The notes beneath the pieces were generated by a model that ran no database searches, was not told the DNA's origin, and saw only the letters and a program-made list of their open reading frames with translations. 8,951 nucleotides of DNA from an uncultured Lachnospiraceae bacterium. Lineage in GTDB: Bacteria > Bacillota > Clostridia > Lachnospirales > Lachnospiraceae. The translations under genes were made by a program, and so were the position numbers. Location of the stretch: positions 1 through 8,951 of the forward strand of contig CACXEL010000371.1 in NCBI GenBank assembly GCA_902766655.1. The letters run 5' to 3'. Positions 1 through 5,949 of the stretch are shown here, piece after piece; within the stretch, counting starts at the first letter, position 1; each line of letters opens with the position of its first letter.

Positions 1-462
1 ACGGCCGCCGTGGCTGCGCATGATGGCGAGGCCCTTGAGCTTGCCGGCGGAGATCGCTTCACCGATCTTGCCGCGGACGCCGGACGCCTCGATGCGGGTG
101 ATGGTGCCGTCCTCGATCATGGGGACAAGGGGATCATGGGCCTTGCCGAGGGATGTGGCGGCCAGCGTGATGTTCTTGAATCCCATGTCGTGAATCTCTT
201 TCATGACCATGTTGACGATCAGGTCGCCTTCACGGAAATGATGGTGGAAGCTGATGGTCATGCCGTTGTGGGCCCTGCACTTGATCAGCGCCTCGCGGAT
301 GCTGCCGACCAGCTTGCTGTGCTCGTTGTCCATAACAGGACGGATAATGGGGGCATACCTTCTGAAGGGCACGCCGTTTTTATAGTTGTTGCCCTGGAAG
401 GGTTCTTTCCCCGTTAATTTGAGGATTTCATCGGGTATTTCCCGACCGACTGCATTTTTCAT
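1..462 (-). CDS. citF: Citrate lyase alpha subunit (citrate:acetyl-ACP transferase), partial at the left edge
   Basis: This is the N-terminal 154 residues of CitF, the subunit that exchanges acetyl for citryl on the CitD thioester arm in the cytoplasmic citrate lyase complex. The frame is open through base 1; the full protein is normally about 500 residues, so roughly 70% lies outside the window. Recognisable CitF sequence includes GMTISFHHHFREGDLIVN (residues about 66-83), MGFKNITLAATSL (about 92-104), the TRIEASGVRG segment (about 121-130) and the SHGGR at the edge. The start at 462 is supported by AAGGAGA at 472-478, 9 nt upstream. An 83-bp gap separates it from citE, long for these normally tightly packed genes, but no promoter or terminator is evident there, so co-transcription with citDE is likely. 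The family assignment is firm; whether the rest of the gene is intact cannot be seen. Confidence 0.95.
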   Translation of the reverse strand, partial: MKNAVGREIPDEILKLTGKEPFQGNNYKNGVPFRRYAPIIRPVMDNEHSKLVGSIREALIKCRAHNGMTISFHHHFREGDLIVNMVMKEIHDMGFKNITLAATSLGKAHDPLVPMIEDGTITRIEASGVRGKIGEAISAGKLKGLAIMRSHGGR

Positions 463-545
463 ATGTACAGATCTCCTTCGGATTTAACTGGCGTAGTGAC
501 AGATTGTGCAGAAGTCTGCAAGAGGATCCTGTGTGGCGGTCTGCT

Positions 546-1445
546 TTACAGGTCGCCCTTGTAGACACCGGATGCCTTGGCAAGGGCCAGCGTACGCTTG
601 GCGCCGTCGTAGAAGGCGATGTCGATCATCTTGCCGTCCACGGTGAAGACGCCGATGCCCATGGCCTTCTTGGTGTCGATCTCGCGGACGACCTTCTCCG
701 CGAAGATGATCTCCTTCTGCTTGGGCGTAAAAATGTCGTGCACAATCGGGATCTGTCTGGGGTTGATGATACTCTTGCCGTCAAATCCCATGGTATGGAT
801 CGTCTCGACGTCCCTGCGGAAGCCTTCCATATCATTCAGATTCGTGTAGACAGTGTCAAAGCACTGCTTGCCCGCCGCGCGGGCCGCGATGATCATATGC
901 TGGCGCGCGCCCATGAGCTCAACGCCCGTACCGGAGATCGAGGTCTGGAGATCCTTGGTGTAATCGCCGCCGGAGAGGGCGATACCGAAGAGGCGGGGGG
1001 AAGCCTCGCAGATCTCAAGGGCGTTCAGCACGCCTCTGGCGGATTCAAGCGCCGCCATGATCAGCGTGCGGCCTTCCTCGATGCCGAATTCCTTCTCAGC
1101 CGCGATGACGGCGGCCTCGACTCTCTTGACGTCCTCAGCGGTCTCCGTCTTGGGAATACGGATCGCGTCGCAGCCGCCGGCTACGGAGCAGCGGATATCT
1201 TCTTCCCAGAGGTCACTGTCGAGACCGTTGATACGAACAACGCGCTCTACGCCGCGGTAATCAATCTCCTGCAGCGCGTGATAAAGCGAAAAGCGGGCGG
1301 CGTCCTTCTCACGCTCCGCCACTGCGTCCTCAAGATCCAGCATGATCGAGTCCGGGCCGTAGACATAGGGGTCCTTGATGAGGCCGGGCTTCTGGCAGTT
1401 GAGGAACATCATGCTCCTGCGTAGTCTCTTCAGGTTTGGATTCAT
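546..1445 (-). CDS. citE: Citrate lyase beta subunit (citryl-ACP lyase)
   Basis: CitE cleaves citryl-S-ACP into oxaloacetate and acetyl-S-ACP, the lyase step of anaerobic citrate breakdown. The 299-residue length is normal for this HpcH/HpaI-type TIM-barrel family. Visible motifs are LDLEDAV (36-42), RINGLDS with the conserved Arg71 (71-77), PKTE (98-101), ALESARGV with the predicted metal ligand Glu134 (132-139), SGGDYTKDL with predicted metal ligand Asp161 (158-166) and GFDGKSIINPRQI (220-232). The start ATG overlaps the citD stop by 4 bp (ATGA, 1442-1445), and GGGGAGGT at 1454-1461 lies 8 nt upstream, so translation is probably coupled to citD. CitE-like paralogues such as malyl- or citramalyl-CoA lyases share this fold, but the position between citD and citF makes true CitE very likely. 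No truncation or missing catalytic residue was seen. Confidence 0.97.
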   Translation of the reverse strand: MNPNLKRLRRSMMFLNCQKPGLIKDPYVYGPDSIMLDLEDAVAEREKDAARFSLYHALQEIDYRGVERVVRINGLDSDLWEEDIRCSVAGGCDAIRIPKTETAEDVKRVEAAVIAAEKEFGIEEGRTLIMAALESARGVLNALEICEASPRLFGIALSGGDYTKDLQTSISGTGVELMGARQHMIIAARAAGKQCFDTVYTNLNDMEGFRRDVETIHTMGFDGKSIINPRQIPIVHDIFTPKQKEIIFAEKVVREIDTKKAMGIGVFTVDGKMIDIAFYDGAKRTLALAKASGVYKGDL

Positions 1446-1741
1446 TTGATGGCACCTCCCCAGGGTAAGCTGTCCTTGATGTCATTGCTGCGGAAGACTG
1501 CGGCTTCGATCCTGGCCTTGATTGTGCAGTCAAGAGCGCCCTTGTCCACAACCGTCAGCTTGACATCGTTGACATCCAGATTTTTCAGGGTCTCGTAGAT
1601 TACTTTGCGGATCTGTCTTCCGTACTGCCGTATGACCACACTGTCCAGGTCGAGATCGACCTGTCCGTTGCCGGGCTCAACTGTCACCATACAGTCACTG
1701 GATTCCAGAGTGCCAGCTACCGCTGACTTTTTGATATCCAT
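1442..1741 (-). CDS. citD: Citrate lyase acyl carrier protein (gamma subunit)
   Basis: CitD is the small carrier subunit whose serine holds the 2'-(5''-triphosphoribosyl)-3'-dephospho-CoA arm on which acetyl and citryl groups ride between CitF and CitE. The protein has 99 residues, the usual size. The N-terminal AVAGTLESSD (7-16) matches the family, with Ser14 at the position of the modified serine known from enterobacterial CitD (GTLES). The downstream VDKGALDCTIKARIEAA (65-81) is the other hallmark stretch. The start at 1741 has AGGAAAGGAG upstream, with the GGAG core at 1752-1755 and a 10-nt spacing. It is the first gene of the leftward citDEF unit, and the AT-rich region before it is shared with the divergent LysR gene. 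The modification enzymes needed for Ser14 are encoded in the same window at 4509-7017. Confidence 0.97.
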   Translation of the reverse strand: MDIKKSAVAGTLESSDCMVTVEPGNGQVDLDLDSVVIRQYGRQIRKVIYETLKNLDVNDVKLTVVDKGALDCTIKARIEAAVFRSNDIKDSLPWGGAIK

Positions 1742-1834
1742 TAGACACTAGCTCCTTTCCTCATAAGAATGGGTTTTTCAGAGATTGCTACCAGTATATT
1801 TTCACACATACCCGTAATATTTTCAAATACCGAT

Positions 1835-1864
1835 TTGACACCATAGATATAATGGAATTATTAT
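1835..1864 (+). promoter_or_regulatory. Candidate sigma-70-type promoter for the LysR gene
   Basis: A perfect -35 hexamer TTGACA (1835-1840) is followed 18 nt later by TATTAT (1859-1864, 5 of 6 matches to consensus). Transcription would start near 1871, leaving a leader of about 80 nt before the LysR start at 1953. Most of the promoter lies inside the 36-bp inverted repeat, which suggests autorepression. On the opposite strand I could not find an equally good promoter for citD: TTGAAA and TATACT hexamers occur but with poor spacing. That would fit an activator-dependent citD promoter. Both regulatory readings are inference. Confidence 0.5.
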
Positions 1865-1874
1865 ATCTATGGTG
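1839..1874. promoter_or_regulatory. Perfect 15-bp inverted repeat, candidate LysR operator
   Basis: The left arm CACCATAGATATAAT (1839-1853) and right arm ATTATATCTATGGTG (1860-1874) are exact reverse complements around the 6-nt spacer GGAATT. The repeat overlaps the last two bases of the lysR -35 box and runs through the -10 box. It lies between two divergent transcription units, the usual position for the binding site of a LysR-type regulator acting on its neighbour and itself. Alternatives are a site for another dimeric regulator, or a hairpin in the citD leader if that transcript starts to the right of 1874. There is no U-tract, so it does not look like a terminator. Confidence 0.6.
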
Positions 1875-1939
1875 GGTTTTCAATAATTCTATCATTATGA
1901 ACCGCGCTGACTGAAAACGCGGAAAATGAACCCCGAAAA

Positions 1940-1944
1940 AGGAG
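1940..1944 (+). promoter_or_regulatory. Ribosome binding site that sets the LysR start
   Basis: AGGAG lies 8 nt before the ATG at 1953. The earlier in-frame ATG at 1926 has no comparable Shine-Dalgarno sequence and would add nine residues not typical of the family, whose members begin close to the helix-turn-helix. Confidence 0.75.
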
Positions 1945-1952
1945 CCGACACC

Positions 1953-2885
1953 ATGAACGTCAAGCAGGCACAATACTTTCTGGCGATCGTTCAGGAGGGC
2001 AGCATCACGGCCGCCGCCAAAAAGCTGTATGTGAGCCAGCCCTCCCTCAGCCAGATGGTCCACCAGATCGAAAAGGACCTCGGGGTCACGCTTTTTGACC
2101 GGACCTCTCTGCCCCTGCGCCTCACCTATGCGGGGGAGAAATACCTGGAGTGCGCCCACGCCATCGTCGCAGCGAACGACACGCTGGACATCCAGCTCCG
2201 GGAGATACGCAAGGAGAATACCGGCCACCTGCGCATCGGGATCAGCGTTCAGAGAGGCATGCTGATCCTGCCGCAGGCCATGCCGCGCCTCATAGAACGC
2301 TACCCCCACGTATCGGTGGAGCTGCACGAGACGGAAAGCGCCCAGATGGAGGACCTGCTCCGCTACCGGGAGATCGACCTCGCCTTCGCGGCGTTAGAGT
2401 CCATAAACACCCGTTTTGAATATAGGCTGGTCGCACGCGAGACCATCGGGATCCTGGCAGGAAACGGCTCCGCTCTGGCGCAGCAGCACCCTTCAGGCAC
2501 ACCGCTCCCGATGGAGAAGGCCCGGAACGAAGCCTTCGTGGGCATCAAGCACGGACACATCATCCGAGGCGTGCAGGACCAGCTCTTCCGCACGCTGAGC
2601 GCCAATCCCAGGGTCCTCATGGAGGCGGACTCCCTGGAGATGGCCAAGCGGGTCACCGTATCCTGCGACGCCTGTATGATCTGCTCCGATATCTACTTCG
2701 ACGAGTGGATGGCCAGGCGGGGCGCCTTCTACCCGATCAAGGGCTATAAGAACAACCGGCACTTCTACGCCTGCTGGAGAAAAGGCGAGACGCTGCCAAG
2801 GTACGCGGCGGACCTCATCGACATCGTCTCGGGCGTGCTTGAGCGGAACGTGGCGCGCATCAGCAGGCCGACGGAGGAGGCCTGA
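1953..2885 (+). CDS. LysR-family transcriptional regulator, probable regulator of the citrate lyase genes
   Basis: This is a 310-residue LysR-type DNA-binding protein of standard length. The N-terminal winged helix-turn-helix covers about residues 1-60: it begins MNVKQAQYFLAIVQEGS and has the recognition region AAAKKLYVSQPSLSQMVHQIE (20-40) followed by LGVTLFDR (43-50). A linker helix follows, and GHLRIGIS (91-98) opens the periplasmic-binding-protein-like effector domain, which runs to the end. The effector pocket cannot be matched to a ligand by eye. Citrate is a reasonable guess because the gene is divergent from citD; CitR of Bacillus subtilis, a LysR regulator of citrate synthase, is a known precedent only in a general sense. 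The inverted repeat at 1839-1874 is the likely binding site and would make the gene autoregulated. The start is chosen by the AGGAG at 1940-1944. Family assignment is secure; the regulatory target is inferred from position. Confidence 0.92.
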   Translation: MNVKQAQYFLAIVQEGSITAAAKKLYVSQPSLSQMVHQIEKDLGVTLFDRTSLPLRLTYAGEKYLECAHAIVAANDTLDIQLREIRKENTGHLRIGISVQRGMLILPQAMPRLIERYPHVSVELHETESAQMEDLLRYREIDLAFAALESINTRFEYRLVARETIGILAGNGSALAQQHPSGTPLPMEKARNEAFVGIKHGHIIRGVQDQLFRTLSANPRVLMEADSLEMAKRVTVSCDACMICSDIYFDEWMARRGAFYPIKGYKNNRHFYACWRKGETLPRYAADLIDIVSGVLERNVARISRPTEEA

Positions 2886-3129
2886 CCTCCGCCCGGTCCC
2901 GCGCACCGGCAAAAGGAAAGCCAGAGCACCGGATCCCGGCACCCTGGCAGGTCATATATCTCCATATAGTAACTGTTCGGCACCCCACGGGCTCGGGATG
3001 AAAAGGCATCCGGCAGGCGCCGGAGCTCCGAAAGGCCGCGCTCCGGGTGAGATCTGTATCCACGGACCCACACCGGATGCGCTCTCAGTGTGCGCTCTGA
3101 CCCCTTCGGCCCGCGCCGGGACTCCGCCC
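2886..3129. other. Convergent intergenic region without a recognisable gene
   Basis: This 244-bp stretch lies between the ends of the LysR gene and the leftward CHR pair. I see no credible coding frame. It contains a 7-bp interrupted hairpin, CCGGAGC (3020-3026) with GCTCCGG (3040-3046), and a weak GGATG/CATCC pair (2996-3011). Neither is followed by a T-run in either direction, so no intrinsic terminator can be called. Confidence 0.5.
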
Positions 3130-3666
3130 TCACAGCACGCCGTAAAAAAACATGCCCAGGACCGCCGAGCTGATGATGACGGCCGGCACCGACCACTTCC
3201 GCCTGATCAGGAGGTAGAGCATGAGGGCCGCGATGCCGACGGAATAGGGCAGGACCGCATTTTCAGAGAAATAAGTACCGCCGCCGAGGGTCACGATGAC
3301 GCTCAGGATCATGGCGATGCATACCGGCTTTACGACGAACATGACCTTGCGCATGAGGCTGCTCTCCTTGAACTTCTCGAAGAAGATGGCAATCAGGAGG
3401 GTCAGGGTAAAGGCAGGCGTCAGGACGCCGAGAACGGCCACCATGCTGCCCGGAAAGCCGGCGGTCTGGGTGCCCGTGAAGGTCGCGCAGTTGATGCCCA
3501 GGGGGCCGGGGGTCATTTCCGCGATCGCCACCAGGTTCGAGAGATCCTCGGCTGTCATCCAGCCGTGGGTCGTCATTTCCTCGAGGATGAGGGGGACCAT
3601 GGACATGCCGCCGAAGCTGGTGAAGCCGATTTTCATGAAGGAAATGAAGAGCTGAAGATAAATCAT
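3130..3666 (-). CDS. CHR-family (chromate transporter-like) half-size membrane protein, second gene of the pair
   Basis: A 178-residue integral membrane protein of the short-chain CHR type, in which two half-size proteins replace one full-length ChrA. The N-terminal FMKIGFTSFGGMSMVPLI (10-27) carries the conserved FGG motif, and AEMTPGPLGINCATFTG (49-65) carries the conserved PGP...N motif. Hydrophobic stretches at about 73-97, 108-130, 138-155 and 158-178 are probable membrane segments. The start at 3666 overlaps the upstream CHR stop by 4 bp (ATGA), with AAGGAGGAGA (3674-3683) 7 nt before it. An in-frame upstream start at 3723 would lie deep inside the first gene and lacks support. The known activity of full-length relatives is chromate efflux; the substrate of short pairs in anaerobes is mostly untested. 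The partner protein is encoded immediately upstream. Confidence 0.9.
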   Translation of the reverse strand: MIYLQLFISFMKIGFTSFGGMSMVPLILEEMTTHGWMTAEDLSNLVAIAEMTPGPLGINCATFTGTQTAGFPGSMVAVLGVLTPAFTLTLLIAIFFEKFKESSLMRKVMFVVKPVCIAMILSVIVTLGGGTYFSENAVLPYSVGIAALMLYLLIRRKWSVPAVIISSAVLGMFFYGVL

Positions 3667-4247
3667 TGCCTGGTCTCCTCCTTTCCTTCTTCCGACTCTC
3701 TTCTGACGCGGCTCACGATCCACCAGGCCAGGGCAGCGCTGACGCCCATGACCACCAGCAGGATGTTGCTGACCCCGACGAAGAGGGACAGGCAGAAGGC
3801 CGCGGCGCAGATGAGGACCGCAGGCAGGGTCCTGAGCGCATCCTTTCCGAGGGAGAGCGCCGCGCTGGCGATGATCGGGACCACCGCCGCGCGGATGCCG
3901 GTCAGGGCCGCGTGGACCCAGTAGTTGTCCTTGAAGGCGTTATAGAAGTGCACGACGATCGTCAGAATGATGACCGCCGGGCATGTGATGCCCGCCACGG
4001 CGCAGATCCCGCCGAAGACGCCCGCCACATGGTAGCCGAAGATCATGCTGATGTTGGTGATCATGATGCCCGGCGCCGACTTGCCGACGGCCACCATCTC
4101 GAGCAGCTCATCCTTGGTGATGACCTGCCTCTTGTTGACGAACTCCTGCTCCATCTGGGCCAGGATGGCCCAGCCGCCTCCGAAGGTGAAGCAGCCGATC
4201 TTGAAGAAGAAGGCGAATATAGATAATCCTTTTTTTAACTTGTCCAT
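3663..4247 (-). CDS. CHR-family (chromate transporter-like) half-size membrane protein, first gene of the pair
   Basis: A 194-residue membrane protein, the other half of the short-chain CHR pair. FAFFFKIGCFTFGGGWAIL (11-29) carries the FGG motif, followed by an acidic region QMEQEFV (31-37). VGKSAPGIMITNISMIFGY (54-72) is the second CHR motif, but reads PGI where PGP is the usual form, unlike the PGP of its partner. Hydrophobic stretches at about 75-104, 115-134, 139-157 and 159-178 are probable membrane segments. The tail is charged (RVRRESEEGKEET, 180-192), so it probably faces the cytoplasm. The start at 4247 has a weak AGGGGA-like site upstream, making this the least certain start in the window. 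The two proteins probably form a heterodimer. Their place between the regulator and the citrate lyase maturation genes raises the possibility that they move an anion linked to citrate use, but nothing in the sequence proves it. Confidence 0.9.
   Translation of the reverse strand: MDKLKKGLSIFAFFFKIGCFTFGGGWAILAQMEQEFVNKRQVITKDELLEMVAVGKSAPGIMITNISMIFGYHVAGVFGGICAVAGITCPAVIILTIVVHFYNAFKDNYWVHAALTGIRAAVVPIIASAALSLGKDALRTLPAVLICAAAFCLSLFVGVSNILLVVMGVSAALAWWIVSRVRRESEEGKEETRQ
3674..3683 (-). promoter_or_regulatory. Ribosome binding site inside the first CHR gene for the second
   Basis: AAGGAGGAGA on the minus strand lies 7 nt before the ATG at 3666 and within the final codons of the first CHR gene. 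With the ATGA overlap it indicates coupled translation and equal amounts of the two halves. Confidence 0.75.
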
Positions 4248-4359
4248 TGTATCCCCTGATCTCTGAATACCCTTTTTCCGCGCTCAGCCGCGGAGGTGAT
4301 GCATACCGCCGGCGGTCCGGAGCACTGTTTTTCCGCTTCTGTAACGCCTCTCTGCCTCT

Positions 4360-4368
4360 ATTCTAACA
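4360..4368 (-). promoter_or_regulatory. Possible extended -10 promoter for the CHR gene pair
   Basis: On the minus strand TGTTAGAAT forms an extended -10 element: TG, one base, then TAGAAT, 5 of 6 matches to TATAAT. No good -35 is present at the right spacing, which extended -10 promoters can tolerate. It would give a leader of about 105 nt before 4247. Confidence 0.35.
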
Positions 4369-4385
4369 TAGGACAGCCGCCTTTA

Positions 4386-4414
4386 TTGACATATTTTTCG
4401 CCGGTGTGTAGACT
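4386..4414 (+). promoter_or_regulatory. Probable sigma-70-type promoter for citXG-citC
   Basis: TTGACA (4386-4391), a perfect -35, is followed after 17 nt by TAGACT (4409-4414, 4 of 6 matches). Transcription would begin near 4421, about 88 nt before the citXG start. The area is AT-rich relative to its surroundings. It shows that the maturation genes have a promoter separate from that of citDEF. Confidence 0.55.
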
Positions 4415-4495
4415 TAACAAATGACGGCCGTCCGACTCCCTGCGCCCGCACGGAAGGGCCGGCCGGACAGCCGACAGCCACTACTAATATTATTT

Positions 4496-4500
4496 GGAGG
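4496..4500 (+). promoter_or_regulatory. Ribosome binding site that sets the citXG start
   Basis: GGAGG sits 8 nt before ATG at 4509. A TTG at 4494 is in frame but overlaps this site, so it cannot be the start served by it. Confidence 0.8.
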
Positions 4501-4508
4501 AAGACGCC

Positions 4509-5900
4509 ATGCCTTCACAAAGCAGCACAGACCTTTCCATGACCGGGCCCAGCGTCTCGGTCCCGGATATGATGGAGGCCCGGGAGCGCCGCCTTTTCAG
4601 GCAGACGGAACTGCGGCAGAAGTATCCCGGCTGCACGGTGGTCTCATTTACCATGAACATCGCCGGGCCTGTGAAGAATACCCCGCTTATCCGCCGCGGG
4701 TTCGAATACGGCTGCGGCCTGATCCGGCAGAAGCTGATGCGGGTCTCCGGAAAGAGCGAATGCGAGCTCTCTTTTGACGAGGCCACCGGGAATGAAGGCT
4801 ATTTCATCATCGACCTGCCGGCGGTCAAGGTCAAGCGCCTGACCGTGGAGATCGAGGACCACGACGCGATCGGGCGCCTCTTCGACATGGACGTGCTGGA
4901 TGAGACCGGGCGGAAGCTGGACCGGGGCGAGATCGGCCTCTCTCCGCGCAGGTGTCTTCTGTGCGGACAGCCGGCGGCCTTCTGCGCGAGGAGCCGGACC
5001 CACACCGTGGCACAGCTGCAGGAGAGAACGGCGGCGATGCTCACGGATTTTGTGAGATCCCATGACGCGCAGGTCATCGCCCGCGACGCCTGCCGGGCCC
5101 TCCTCTACGAGGTCTGCACGACGCCCAAGCCCGGGCTCGTGGACCGCGACAATCCGGGGAGCCACCGCGACATGGATATCTTCACATTCCTGGACAGCGC
5201 GGCGGCCCTCCAGCCCTATTTCCGGCGGTGCGCCGAGTGCGGGATGGACTCGCGCCACCTGGCCCCCTCCGAGACCTTCCGCCTGATCCGGCAGGAAGGC
5301 GTCAAGGCTGAGCGCGATATGTACGCAGTCACATGCGGCGTGAACACCCACAAGGGCGCCGTCTTCTCCATGGGCATTTTATGCGCCGCCCTCGGCCGTG
5401 TCAACCATTCTCTTCGGAAAGATCCCGCCGCCGTCCTCGCGGAATGCGGAAGGATCGCGGAGGGCATCAGCTCCGGGGACTTCGCATCCCTGAAGACCGC
5501 CTCGGACGCCAGGACCGCCGGGGAGAGGCTCTACCTGGAATACGGGATCCGCGGCGTGCGCGGGCAGGCGGAGGACGGCTTCCCGGCCGTGCTCAGCGCC
5601 GGCCTTCCGGCCCTCGAGCGGGAGCTCGCGGGAGGCGCTTCCCTCGACCGCGCCGGGTCCGTGGCCCTGCTCTCGCTCCTCGCCGCGGAGACGGACACCA
5701 ACCTGATCGCCCGCGGGGGGCGGAAGAAGCAGCTGGCGGTCACGGAAGAGGTGCGGCATCTGCTCGCGGAGGACCCCAGCCCTTCGGAGGAGGTGATCCG
5801 GGAGATGGACCGGGCTTTCATTTCCGAAAACCTCTCGCCGGGGGGAAGCGCGGACCTGCTGGGGCTGTGTTATATGCTGCATTTTATGAAAGACGCGTGA
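4509..5900 (+). CDS. citXG: CitX-CitG fusion: apo-citrate lyase phosphoribosyl-dephospho-CoA transferase and triphosphoribosyl-dephospho-CoA synthase
   Basis: A 463-residue two-domain enzyme that makes and installs the citrate lyase prosthetic group. The CitG activity condenses ATP with dephospho-CoA to the triphosphoribosyl precursor, and the CitX activity transfers it to the CitD serine. The CitX domain occupies about residues 20-178: EARERRLFRQ (23-32), FTMNIAGPVKNTP (47-59), GRLFDMDVLD (122-131) and the cysteine-rich RRCLLCGQPAAFCARSRTH (147-165). The CitG domain runs from about 186 to the end: TPKPGLVDRDNPGSHRDMD (205-223), GVNTHKGAVFSMG (277-289) and ETDTNLIARGG (394-404). Fused citXG genes are known, for example in Haemophilus, while others keep citX and citG separate. 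Both halves keep their signature motifs, so both activities are likely. citC follows after 49 bp on the same strand, probably in one transcript. Confidence 0.95.
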   Translation: MPSQSSTDLSMTGPSVSVPDMMEARERRLFRQTELRQKYPGCTVVSFTMNIAGPVKNTPLIRRGFEYGCGLIRQKLMRVSGKSECELSFDEATGNEGYFIIDLPAVKVKRLTVEIEDHDAIGRLFDMDVLDETGRKLDRGEIGLSPRRCLLCGQPAAFCARSRTHTVAQLQERTAAMLTDFVRSHDAQVIARDACRALLYEVCTTPKPGLVDRDNPGSHRDMDIFTFLDSAAALQPYFRRCAECGMDSRHLAPSETFRLIRQEGVKAERDMYAVTCGVNTHKGAVFSMGILCAALGRVNHSLRKDPAAVLAECGRIAEGISSGDFASLKTASDARTAGERLYLEYGIRGVRGQAEDGFPAVLSAGLPALERELAGGASLDRAGSVALLSLLAAETDTNLIARGGRKKQLAVTEEVRHLLAEDPSPSEEVIREMDRAFISENLSPGGSADLLGLCYMLHFMKDA

Positions 5901-5938
5901 AAGGCCGGTCGGCCCGAACGATGGAAGAATCAAGCAAA

Positions 5939-5943
5939 GGAGG
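5939..5943 (+). promoter_or_regulatory. Ribosome binding site that sets the citC start
   Basis: GGAGG, within AAAGGAGG (5936-5943), abuts an ATG at 5944 but stands 6 nt before the next in-frame ATG at 5950. Only the second has workable spacing, so 5950 is preferred. Confidence 0.75.
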
Positions 5944-5949
5944 ATGGAA

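Larger units (their letters stand above)
4248..4508. other. Divergent intergenic region between the CHR pair and citXG
   Basis: About 260 bp with no credible gene. It holds the two candidate promoters listed separately. It also has several short GC-rich palindromes: CCGCG/CGCGG around a 6-nt spacer in about 4279-4294, ACCGCCGGCGGT (4305-4316) and GACGGCCGTC (4423-4432). The last lies just downstream of the citXG promoter, where a repressor could act, but such short GC palindromes are common in GC-rich DNA. Confidence 0.45.

Noticed and set aside
504..1424. Plus-strand open frame of 306 codons
   Set aside because: It is the antisense shadow of citE, which has full family motifs and a proper ribosome site.
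1839..1874. Transposon end, integration site or terminator at the perfect inverted repeat
   Set aside because: No transposase, integrase or flanking direct repeat is present, there is no U-tract, and it overlaps a promoter, so an operator fits better.
3020..3046. Hairpin as a terminator for the LysR gene or the CHR pair
   Set aside because: The 7-bp stem has a 13-nt interior and no T-run follows on either strand.
3663..3666. The two CHR genes as one full-length chrA broken by a frameshift
   Set aside because: The ATGA overlap with a well-placed ribosome site, and a complete N-terminal FGG motif in each half, match the natural short-chain CHR pair, not a broken gene.
2839..3924. Plus-strand open frame of 361 codons spanning the lysR end and the CHR genes
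   Set aside because: Its product is low-complexity and charged, lacks a plausible ribosome site, and runs antisense to two genes with clear family motifs.
5944..5946. Earlier ATG as the citC start
   Set aside because: It directly abuts the GGAGG site with no spacer; the ATG at 5950 has 6-nt spacing.
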